This document shows positions 7,953 to 16,292 of a stretch of 64,000 nt of DNA, piece by piece (position 1 is the stretch's first letter; every line of letters begins with the position of its first letter). A model generated the notes under the pieces. That model was not told the origin of the DNA. It saw only the letters and a program-made list of their open reading frames with translations, and ran no database searches. The translations under genes and the position numbers were made by a program. Source of the DNA: CAJMGO01 sp900557305 (GTDB lineage Bacteria; Bacillota_I; Bacilli_A; RF39; UBA660). The stretch lies in assembly GCA_905212975.1 (NCBI GenBank), contig CAJMGO010000004.1:1-64000 (forward strand), given 5' to 3'.

Positions 7953-10900
7953 ATGAAAAAGTTTTCAAATTTTGTGTGTAAAAACAGAATAGCAATTTTG
8001 ATTGTTTGTTCATTTTTATTTGTATTTTCAATAATAGGTACTAAAATGACAAAAATCAATTATGATATTTTAGTTTACTTACCAAAAGATATTGAAACAG
8101 TAAAAGGTCAAGATATAATGACAGATGAATTTGGTATGGGTGCATATTCTGTTGTTATGACTGATAATATGAGTTCTAAAGAAATTTTAGAATTGGAAGA
8201 AAAATTTAGAAATATTGATGGAGTAAGTAAAGTTATAAGTGCTTATGATGTAATAGGTACTAATATTCCAATAAATATGCTTCCAAATAATATAAGTTCA
8301 AAACTTAATAAAGATTCTACTGATTTGTTATTTGTTACATTCGATGAATCTACATCATCTATTAAAACTATAGATGCTATAAGAGAAATGAAAAAAATAA
8401 ACAAAGACGATGTTAGTATAAGTGGTATGAGTTCTATGGTATTAGATACTATGGATTTATCAGAAAGAGAAATATTTATATATGTTGTAATAGCTGTTAT
8501 TTTATGCTTACTTGTTCTTGAACTTTCTTTGGATTCTTATTTAGTACCAGTATTATTGTTAGCAAATATTGGTATAGCTATTTTATATAATTTAGGATCA
8601 AATATTATATTTGGAGAAATATCTTATATAACAAAAGCATTGGTTGCCGTATTACAACTTGGTGTTACAACTGACTTTTCTATATTCTTATATCACTCAT
8701 ATGAAAATAAGAAGAAAGATATAAAAGATAAAAATGAAGCAATGAGTGAAGCAATATGTGAAACATTTATATCAGTAACTGGTAGTTCACTTACAACAAT
8801 TGTTGGATTTCTAGTTCTTTGTACAATGAATTTAACTCTTGGTAAAGATTTAGGGCTTGTAATGGCTAAAGGTGTATTTTTAGGAGTAGTATGTGTTTTA
8901 ACTTTGTTCCCAAGTTTACTTCTTACATTTGATTCACTAATAGAGAAAACTAAACATAAAGCTATTAAATTTAGTTTTAAAGGAATAAATAAATTTGTAA
9001 TTAAACATTATAAAGCAATATTTATTGTATTTATTATATTGCTTATACCACTTTATAAAGCAAATAGTAAGGTAAGTGTTTATTATAAAATTGATGAAAG
9101 TTTACCAAAAAATTTACATAGTATAGTAGCTAATGAAAAATTAAAAGAAAAATTTAATATAGTTTCTGCAGAAATTATATTAGTTGATAAAAATATGAAA
9201 GCATCTGATCAAGAAAAGATGGTATCAGAAATAGAATCATTAGATGGCATTGATTTTGTATTATCATTTTCTAAAGTAGAAGAACTTGGTATAACAAGAA
9301 ATATGTTAAGTGATGATTTATTAAAAGTATTTGAAAGTGATAAATATCAAATGATGTTATTAAATTCTGAATATGATGTCGCTACAGATGAATTAAATAA
9401 TCAAGTAGATAGTATTAATACAATAATAAAAAAATATGATAAAAATGCTATATTAGCTGGAGAAGGTCCGCTAATGAAAGATTTAGTTACAATAAGTGAT
9501 GAAGATTTTAATAGTGTAAATACATCTTCTATATTCTTTATATTAATAGTAATGTTATTTGTTCTAAAATCAGTATCACTTCCAATATTATTGATTTTAG
9601 CAATAGAAGCTGCAATATTTACAAATATGGGAATATCTTATTTTTCAGGTTCAGTACTTCCTTTTGTAGCGCCAATAGTTCTTGGAACAATTCAACTTGG
9701 AGCAACAATTGATTATGCAATTCTATTGACTACTAATTTTATTAATTTAAGAAAACAAGGAAATAACAAATTTGAAGCTATAGAAAAATCATTAGATTAT
9801 TGTTCTAATTCGATATTTGTAAGTGGAATGTGTTTCTTTGCAGCAACATTTGGTGTTGGTTTATATTCTGATCTAGAAATGGTTGGATCATTATGTACAT
9901 TAATATCTAGAGGTGCAATTATAAGTATGATAGTTGTTATAACTGTACTTCCTTCAATATTATTAGTTTTTGATAAATTAATAATAAAAACTACTTTGGG
10001 TATGAAAGGAATGAATAAAATGAAAAAGAAAACAATAAATAAAGCGAAAAAAGTACTTGCTGCTTTTCTAATTACTTCATGTGCATTATTACCAAATGTA
10101 TCTTATGCACTAACAAAAGAAGAAACTGTATATGCTAAATTAAATAGTGATGGTAGTGTAAAATCTACTACTGTAAATGAACATCTAATAAATGATGAAA
10201 AATTAGATTCAATTATTGATTATTCAGATTTAGAGAATATTACTAATACTAATAGTAATAATAAATTTAAATCAGAAAATACTCTTTTAACTTGGGATGC
10301 TAAAGGAGAAGATATATTTTATCAAGGTACAACAAAAAAACAATTACCTATAACTGAATCTGTTACTTATAAATTAAATGGTGAAGAAAAAGATTTAAAA
10401 GACATATTAGGTAAAAGTGGGAATATTGAGATAAATATTACTTACACAAATTTAGATAAACATAATAAATATATAAATGGAAGATATGAAAATTTATATA
10501 CTCCTTTTGTTGTAGCTACATCTACAGTTATACCAGTAGAAAATAATAGTGATGTAACAATAACTAATGGTAAGGTTGTAAATAATGGAAACTCTTATGT
10601 ATTAGTAGGTTTATCATCACCAGGCCTTTATGAAAGTACTCGTATAAATGATTTAAAAGATTTTAATAAAATAACTATAAAATATAATACTAAAAATTTT
10701 GAATTATCATCAATTTATTCAATTATTACTCCAAAATTAATAAGTAGTAAAGATATAAACAGTTTAGTTAACTTAAATTCTTTATACAGTAGTGTAGAAT
10801 TATTACAATCTTCAATTGATAAAATAGAAGAAGGTTCAAAAAAAGCTTTAGATGGTATAACTAGTGTTGAAGATGGAAGTATTAAAATAAATGATAACTT

Positions 10901-11744
10901 AAAAATTGTATCACAAAAATTAGATGAAATAAAAAATGGTAGTATTTCAGTAGATAATGGATTAGAACAAATAATACAACAATTAGATAAATCAAGTGAA
11001 GTTTTAAATAATAAAGAGACATTGCAAAATATTGAAAATATGAAATTATTAATATCAAAGAATGAAGAAGTTATAAAATCTCTTGAAACATCAACAAGTT
11101 CATTGAAAGAAAATTATACTAAATATGCTTTAGCAAATAAAACATATGAAGAAATATTAAATGCTCCAACAGAAATAGATTTATATAATATTAAATTTAC
11201 TTATGAAAATACATATTCAAAAAATGTTGAAATGTTAACTCTTTTAAAAACAAATAATGAAGCTTTAAAAACATCTTTAAATACATTTAATGAAGTTAAT
11301 ACAAAAATAACTACAACAATAACAACATTAAAAACATATTTAAACCAAATAAAAATAGGAACAAGTAAATTATCATCAGGTACTTCTCAATTAAGTAGTG
11401 GAATGACTACACTAAGTGGTAAGATGAATGAACTTACAGCTGGTACAACAAACCTTAAAAATGGAATGACTACTTTAAATGATGGAATAGTAACATTTAA
11501 TAATGATGGTATAAAGAAATTATCAAGTATGAGTAATACATTAAAAACATACTCTACAAGAGTAAATTCACTAGTTAAATTAAGTGAAGAATATAAAACA
11601 ATGAATTTAAGTGGTGATAATGAAGCTAGTAGTAAATTTATACTTGTAATAGATGGTGAAAAGAAAGAAAACAAAGTAACTAAAAAAGAAGAATCAGCAA
11701 AAAAAGAAACCATTGCTGATAGAACAAAAAAATTATTTAAATAA
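7953..11744 (+). CDS. MMPL/RND-family transporter fused to a YhgE/Pip-like extracellular region
   Basis: A 1263-residue membrane protein. Residues 1 to about 685 form a complete MMPL/RND transporter with a first helix near 12-32, two groups of five to six helices (about 170-335 and 510-680) and two extracellular loops. At residue 690 the sequence restarts like a separate secreted protein: MKKKTINKAKK, then AAFLITSCALLPNVSYA. An extracellular domain follows, and then long stretches of the repeating 'L.SG...L..G' type seen in YhgE/Pip proteins (about 950-1215). A charged Lys/Glu tail ends it. Related genomes often carry these as two neighbouring genes, so this looks like a fusion. It probably exports lipids, peptides or a toxic compound, with TetR control. 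Confidence 0.85.
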   Translation: MKKFSNFVCKNRIAILIVCSFLFVFSIIGTKMTKINYDILVYLPKDIETVKGQDIMTDEFGMGAYSVVMTDNMSSKEILELEEKFRNIDGVSKVISAYDVIGTNIPINMLPNNISSKLNKDSTDLLFVTFDESTSSIKTIDAIREMKKINKDDVSISGMSSMVLDTMDLSEREIFIYVVIAVILCLLVLELSLDSYLVPVLLLANIGIAILYNLGSNIIFGEISYITKALVAVLQLGVTTDFSIFLYHSYENKKKDIKDKNEAMSEAICETFISVTGSSLTTIVGFLVLCTMNLTLGKDLGLVMAKGVFLGVVCVLTLFPSLLLTFDSLIEKTKHKAIKFSFKGINKFVIKHYKAIFIVFIILLIPLYKANSKVSVYYKIDESLPKNLHSIVANEKLKEKFNIVSAEIILVDKNMKASDQEKMVSEIESLDGIDFVLSFSKVEELGITRNMLSDDLLKVFESDKYQMMLLNSEYDVATDELNNQVDSINTIIKKYDKNAILAGEGPLMKDLVTISDEDFNSVNTSSIFFILIVMLFVLKSVSLPILLILAIEAAIFTNMGISYFSGSVLPFVAPIVLGTIQLGATIDYAILLTTNFINLRKQGNNKFEAIEKSLDYCSNSIFVSGMCFFAATFGVGLYSDLEMVGSLCTLISRGAIISMIVVITVLPSILLVFDKLIIKTTLGMKGMNKMKKKTINKAKKVLAAFLITSCALLPNVSYALTKEETVYAKLNSDGSVKSTTVNEHLINDEKLDSIIDYSDLENITNTNSNNKFKSENTLLTWDAKGEDIFYQGTTKKQLPITESVTYKLNGEEKDLKDILGKSGNIEINITYTNLDKHNKYINGRYENLYTPFVVATSTVIPVENNSDVTITNGKVVNNGNSYVLVGLSSPGLYESTRINDLKDFNKITIKYNTKNFELSSIYSIITPKLISSKDINSLVNLNSLYSSVELLQSSIDKIEEGSKKALDGITSVEDGSIKINDNLKIVSQKLDEIKNGSISVDNGLEQIIQQLDKSSEVLNNKETLQNIENMKLLISKNEEVIKSLETSTSSLKENYTKYALANKTYEEILNAPTEIDLYNIKFTYENTYSKNVEMLTLLKTNNEALKTSLNTFNEVNTKITTTITTLKTYLNQIKIGTSKLSSGTSQLSSGMTTLSGKMNELTAGTTNLKNGMTTLNDGIVTFNNDGIKKLSSMSNTLKTYSTRVNSLVKLSEEYKTMNLSGDNEASSKFILVIDGEKKENKVTKKEESAKKETIADRTKKLFK

Positions 11745-11771
11745 AAGACTTCTAAAAAAGTCTTTTTTTTG
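11743..11771 (+). terminator. Terminator after the MMPL fusion gene
   Basis: AAAGACTT and AAGTCTTT pair around a short loop and are followed by eight T residues. Confidence 0.85.
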
Positions 11772-11796
11772 CTATAATCAATAATAGGTGAGAATT

Positions 11797-13059
11797 ATGT
11801 TTAATATTATATTTATAGTAGTTATTATTTTTATTATTGTAAAGCAGGTAAAATCTTCATCAAAAATAGATTCAAGTCCTGTTACAATGGGTAATATTAA
11901 AATACAAAATAGTTCACAATATACTCTTAATCCAATATATAACTTAAATGATAAGCAATTACTTGAACAAATGGTAAGAAGTGAATTAAAAAAACAAAAT
12001 GTTGAAAAGATAAAATTGAAATCCGTTGAGAATATTAAAATTATATTAACTTGTATTTTTTCTTTATTAAATATTGTTTTTATTTGTTGTATATTTTTTC
12101 ATACATTTTCTTATAAATATTTATTTGAAATTTTAAATATAATAGTGTATATAATTATGATGAATAAAGTAAATACAGTAAGTTATTTAAAAAAACAAAT
12201 TAAAGCAAGACCAGATGAAAAAATATCTTATATTATATCTTCAAAAGTTCAAGGCTCAGGTAAATCTTTACTATTTATAAGAATGATTATAATTATTGTT
12301 AGCTTTTTTTCAATTCTATTTTTTATAAAGCCACATACTTTTTATGAAAAGACAGATGAAGGATATTATGTAAGATTTTATACATATGGAATCACTAATT
12401 TTGAAACAGTTACGATTCCATCTACATATAAAAATGAAAAAGTTATTGGAATAAGAGGAAAAGTATTCAGTAATATGAAACTTATAAAAGAAATTAATTT
12501 ACCTGATTCTATTGAAGTTATAAGAGGAAGAGCATTTGAAAATGACTATTCTTTGGAAAAGATTAATTTACCTAAAAATTTAACATATTTAGGTGGTAGT
12601 GCATTTAAGAATTGTAGCTCTCTTATATCAATAGAGATACCTAGTGGTGTTAAAGAAATAAATGGTAGTACTTTTGAAGGATGTTCAAGTTTAAAATATG
12701 TTAAATTACATGATAATATAACATCTATACATGGTTCAGTATTTAAAAATTGTTCAGATTTAGAAGAAATAAAATTACCAAAAAATATTACAGAAATAAG
12801 AGGTAATACTTTTGAAGAATGTACATCTCTTAAATCAATTGATATACCATATGGTGTTACAAGAATAGGTGGGCATGCATTTTACGGTTGTACTAATTTA
12901 AGGAGTGTTAAAGTTCCATCTACGGTTAAGGAAATAGGAAGTTCAGCATTTAGAAAGTGTCTTTCTTTAGATATTATTAATATCCCAGAAGATACAATTG
13001 TAAATGATAGAGCATTTAAAGAAAGTCCAACATTGGTATATAGGTATCAAGATGAGTAA
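11797..13059 (+). CDS. Membrane protein with BspA-type leucine-rich repeats
   Basis: A 420-residue protein. It has an N-terminal membrane helix, two further helices (about residues 85-130), another near 165-185, then a C-terminal array of about eight BspA-like repeats (LRR_5), each of the form 'AFxxCxSLxxIxIPxxVxxI' (about 205-420). Such repeats usually form an extracellular binding solenoid. I chose the ATG at 11797 because TAGGTGAGAATT gives it the genome's usual ribosome site; a GTG three codons earlier lies inside that site. It starts a tight operon with the radical SAM enzyme, which it overlaps by 8 bases. A ligand is not evident. Confidence 0.8.
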   Translation: MFNIIFIVVIIFIIVKQVKSSSKIDSSPVTMGNIKIQNSSQYTLNPIYNLNDKQLLEQMVRSELKKQNVEKIKLKSVENIKIILTCIFSLLNIVFICCIFFHTFSYKYLFEILNIIVYIIMMNKVNTVSYLKKQIKARPDEKISYIISSKVQGSGKSLLFIRMIIIIVSFFSILFFIKPHTFYEKTDEGYYVRFYTYGITNFETVTIPSTYKNEKVIGIRGKVFSNMKLIKEINLPDSIEVIRGRAFENDYSLEKINLPKNLTYLGGSAFKNCSSLISIEIPSGVKEINGSTFEGCSSLKYVKLHDNITSIHGSVFKNCSDLEEIKLPKNITEIRGNTFEECTSLKSIDIPYGVTRIGGHAFYGCTNLRSVKVPSTVKEIGSSAFRKCLSLDIINIPEDTIVNDRAFKESPTLVYRYQDE

Positions 13060-14782
13060 TATGAAATTTATACATTTATTATATGTCCCAACTATGGCAT
13101 GTAATATGAATTGTAAATATTGTTATTTGGAAGATAATACAAAAGATGAAATGAAACAATATAAAGCAATTGATACATTAAAATATGCAATAAATAAATT
13201 TAAAAATAATAATGTGATGCCATTTAATATTTCACTCCATGGAGGAGAAGTAACAACTCTAAGTAAAGAAGATTTTCATGATATTATAGAGTATATAAGT
13301 AACTATTATAAGGAAAATAAAAATTTAATAGAAGAAAATGGTTTTAGAGTTGGTACCCCACATATAAAAACAAACTTATATAATTTAGAAAAACATATAG
13401 ATACAATAAAAGAATTTAATGTATCTATTAGTGGTAGTTTGGATTTACCTTTTTCTTTACATGATGAATATAGAATTACAAAAGGTAATAATAAAACATT
13501 AGATAAAATCTTAAAAAATATTGAATTATTAAATAAATTAGAAAATAAGAAAAAGGTATCTGCTACTATATTTAAAGAACACTATAATAGAATCGATGAA
13601 ATAATAGAAAATATAGAGTATTTAAATAAAAATACATGTTTAGATATGAATGATTTTAATTTCATGATAGGATTTGATTATAATTCTAACGGGTTATTAA
13701 CTCCACTTACAGAAGAAGAACAAGTAGATTTCTTTAATAAAATGCATGAACACTTTGATAATACAGATTTAGATTCAGGTGTTAATGGGGCATGGTTTAA
13801 TGAATTTGGACCAGATTATTGTACTAATTGTGATAATTGTGGAGAAAAATTCTTTTTACTTGAAAAAAATGGAGATATTTATTCTTGCGTAAGAGGTCAA
13901 AAACATAAAGAATTTTATTATGGAAATATTTACAATAATACGATAGAAGAAATACTAAATAATGCTTATGAAAAAATTATGAAAGCACATAATATGCAAA
14001 AGATGAGTGAAGAATGTAAAAATTGTGAGTATTTATATATATGTAAAACAGGGTGCCCATTTGTTAAAAATATTTATAATTCTAATAAGTCTTATACTTG
14101 CAAACTACAAAAAGAATTATATAAAAAAAGAAATTATGAACCAATTAATGATAAGTCTATAATGTATGATTATATGTGTAAGATGCATCCTGATATAGCA
14201 GATGAATTTATAGTTAAAAATAATAATGAACATAAAAATTTAGAAGATTTAATAAAGGAAGATATACATTTAAAATATATATATGATCCAAACTCATTTA
14301 TCTTAAGTATTGATGGAAATGAATATAATTTAGAGTCACAAATATTAAAAAAATCAAGGGAAATAGTATATATAACTAATAAAAGTAAAGTTGTTTTATA
14401 TATAAGAAAAAATATAATAAATGAAGAATGTGAATATCCAGAGAACAATTCTGTTTGGATTATGCTATTAAGTGGAGATACAGTACAATATGGTGATGAA
14501 AAAAGAGTGAAACAAAGACATATAATGACACATCAGATATATAAAGGTGTACTTAATCAAATAAAATGTAATAAAGATGATTTTTATTGCTATGATATTA
14601 CAAATTTATTAAAAGAATATAGTATATATCTATCAAATACTAATCCAAATAATATATTTTTTACAACAGCATCACTTAGGGATTATCATTATTTAAAACA
14701 AAAAAATAATGCATATTACCATATAGAAGCAATAAATTTACCTTTTCAAAATATAGAGTTTAATTATTTAGAATGGAAGTGA
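13052..14782 (+). CDS. Radical SAM/SPASM-domain enzyme, probable peptide or protein maturase
   Basis: A 576-residue enzyme. The radical SAM cluster motif is C17-x3-C21-x2-C24 (MACNMNCKYCYLE). A TIM-barrel region runs to about 240, with HGGE near 66. A SPASM region with extra Fe-S ligands follows: C-x2-C-x2-C (CTNCDNC), CVRG, CKNCEYLYICKTGC and a final Cys. The last 200 residues form an additional domain I do not recognise. SPASM enzymes modify ribosomal peptides or activate sulfatases; no sulfatase is nearby. The immediately downstream 120-residue protein is the natural candidate substrate or partner. I set the start at 13052 (TAGGTATCAAG before ATG), which overlaps the upstream gene by 8 bases. 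The product is unknown. Confidence 0.88.
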   Translation: MSNMKFIHLLYVPTMACNMNCKYCYLEDNTKDEMKQYKAIDTLKYAINKFKNNNVMPFNISLHGGEVTTLSKEDFHDIIEYISNYYKENKNLIEENGFRVGTPHIKTNLYNLEKHIDTIKEFNVSISGSLDLPFSLHDEYRITKGNNKTLDKILKNIELLNKLENKKKVSATIFKEHYNRIDEIIENIEYLNKNTCLDMNDFNFMIGFDYNSNGLLTPLTEEEQVDFFNKMHEHFDNTDLDSGVNGAWFNEFGPDYCTNCDNCGEKFFLLEKNGDIYSCVRGQKHKEFYYGNIYNNTIEEILNNAYEKIMKAHNMQKMSEECKNCEYLYICKTGCPFVKNIYNSNKSYTCKLQKELYKKRNYEPINDKSIMYDYMCKMHPDIADEFIVKNNNEHKNLEDLIKEDIHLKYIYDPNSFILSIDGNEYNLESQILKKSREIVYITNKSKVVLYIRKNIINEECEYPENNSVWIMLLSGDTVQYGDEKRVKQRHIMTHQIYKGVLNQIKCNKDDFYCYDITNLLKEYSIYLSNTNPNNIFFTTASLRDYHYLKQKNNAYYHIEAINLPFQNIEFNYLEWK

Positions 14783-14786
14783 AAGT

Positions 14787-15149
14787 ATGTTTAAAGAACC
14801 AGAAACATATAATGATTTAATTAGAACAAAAAGGTGTTCTGATTTAGCAAAATATTTTGATATACCTAAAGAAATACTAGAAGAAATATGGAATTTTTTA
14901 TCTCAAAATCCAAAAAATAACGTATATGCATCAAGCAATAAAATTAATTTATATACTAATAATAATTTGATAAAGGTTGAAACTTTACCAACTTCTTGTT
15001 CAAGTGTAAGTGGTATAAAAATATCAGATAAAGAATTTAAAATATATCCAATTTATACACCAAGTTCATCTAGAAATTATTATACATCAAGTGGCCGTTC
15101 TTCTAATAACAATAATAACAACAACAATAATAATAACAATAATAACTAG
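14787..15149 (+). CDS. Small protein with Ser/Tyr-rich segment and 14-residue Asn tail; possible radical SAM substrate
   Basis: A 120-residue soluble protein. Residues 1-50 look like a folded helical domain (LAKYFDIPKEILEEIWNFL). The middle part is beta-like with a Cys pair region (TSCSS). The C-terminal 30 residues are low complexity, SSSRNYYTSSGRSS followed by 14 consecutive Asn to the stop. Both Asn codons are mixed along the tract, so it is not simply a slipped repeat. It starts 4 bp after the radical SAM gene and ends 2 bp before the next gene. A leader-like front and a monotonous tail next to a SPASM maturase fit a RiPP-type precursor, but a disordered-tailed partner protein is equally possible. 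Confidence 0.65.
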   Translation: MFKEPETYNDLIRTKRCSDLAKYFDIPKEILEEIWNFLSQNPKNNVYASSNKINLYTNNNLIKVETLPTSCSSVSGIKISDKEFKIYPIYTPSSSRNYYTSSGRSSNNNNNNNNNNNNNN

Positions 15150-15151
15150 AC

Positions 15152-16168
15152 ATGATAAGAGTTTATGATAAAGCTCATTATAATAGATTAAATGAGTATA
15201 ATGTAAAAATTAAAACTACATATAAAGATGATAAGTCATTACATGTAGTGGATGATAATACAAAAAATGATATTGTTGATGGTATTAGATTAGAAAAAGA
15301 ATATTATAAAGATAATAAATTAGTTTATAAAATAAAAGATTTTGATCCAAGAATTAAATATACATTTGTAACTAATAATGAAGATGATAAAATAATTAAA
15401 TGCCCAAATTGTGGTATGAGTGATATTGGTAAAAATTTTAAAGAAGGATGTCCTTATTGTGGTACATATTATAATGTTGATTATGAAAATAAAAGTTTAG
15501 GCGCTAAATATCATTATGATAGAGCTATTAAAGAAAGCAAATATTTATTTATAACTTTTGTTGTTGATTTAATTATGAGTTTTTTAATAATGTTTTGCTA
15601 TATAAAAATAACAGGAAGAACTTTTAATGTTTATGATATATCAAAAATATTTATTTATACAATAATACTTGCTGCAGCTCTTTTTTATGTATTTTATATG
15701 CTAAATGCGTTTATTATAACTTTACCTGTAAAAATATATAAAGATAAAATTAATAAACGTCAAATAGAGTTTTGGAACAGAATGAAAGATATAAATAAAA
15801 ATACATTTTATAATAATCTTAATTATGAATTACAAAACTATTTTTATAAAGATATTCCAAATATAATTGATTATGATATTATTGATTATATAGAATTTAA
15901 GGAACAATATGATGAAAAGCATAATTTATATATATGTGTTAAATTGAAATTGAGAATTGTAAAAATAGAAAATAATAAAATAATGTCTTATGAAGAGGTA
16001 AAGAATATTAAATTAGAAAAAAATGATGTAAAAATAGAACAATTAAATAGTGGAATTAATGTAATAAAATGTAGAGGTTGTGGAGCATCAATCGATGTAA
16101 CACAAAATGAATGTGAATATTGCGGTGTAAAGACAAATTATTTACAAGAATGGTATCTAATAAAGTAA
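15152..16168 (+). CDS. Zinc-ribbon membrane protein with Tim44-like C-terminal domain
   Basis: A 338-residue protein. After an N-terminal soluble part comes a zinc ribbon (KCPNCGM...CPYCGT, about residues 87-108). Two membrane helices follow (about 131-152 and 163-190), then a cytoplasmic or external alpha/beta domain resembling the Tim44-like fold (about 210-305), and a second zinc ribbon at the end (CRGCGA...CEYCGV, about 308-328). It is the last gene of the radical SAM operon, starting 2 bp after the Asn-tailed protein without a clear Shine-Dalgarno, so translational coupling is likely. It may anchor or present the operon's product at the membrane; that is inference. Confidence 0.7.
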   Translation: MIRVYDKAHYNRLNEYNVKIKTTYKDDKSLHVVDDNTKNDIVDGIRLEKEYYKDNKLVYKIKDFDPRIKYTFVTNNEDDKIIKCPNCGMSDIGKNFKEGCPYCGTYYNVDYENKSLGAKYHYDRAIKESKYLFITFVVDLIMSFLIMFCYIKITGRTFNVYDISKIFIYTIILAAALFYVFYMLNAFIITLPVKIYKDKINKRQIEFWNRMKDINKNTFYNNLNYELQNYFYKDIPNIIDYDIIDYIEFKEQYDEKHNLYICVKLKLRIVKIENNKIMSYEEVKNIKLEKNDVKIEQLNSGINVIKCRGCGASIDVTQNECEYCGVKTNYLQEWYLIK

Positions 16169-16207
16169 ATAAAAATCTTTGATATACTAAAGAAATAAAA
16201 AAAGAAG

Positions 16208-16235
16208 AAAGTACAAAATTATTGTACTTTTTTTG
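16208..16235 (+). terminator. Terminator of the radical SAM operon
   Basis: AAAGTAC and GTACTTT pair around a 9-base loop, followed by TTTTG. It closes the 11797-16168 operon. Confidence 0.75.
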
Positions 16236-16292
16236 TTAATTATTAGAAAATATATATTAAATATTTATCATATATTTTAATAGGTGATATAA

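Noticed and set aside
15105..15146. CRISPR or tandem-repeat array
   Set aside because: It is an in-frame Asn codon tract with mixed AAT/AAC, not spaced repeats. No CRISPR-like repeat-spacer pattern was seen anywhere.
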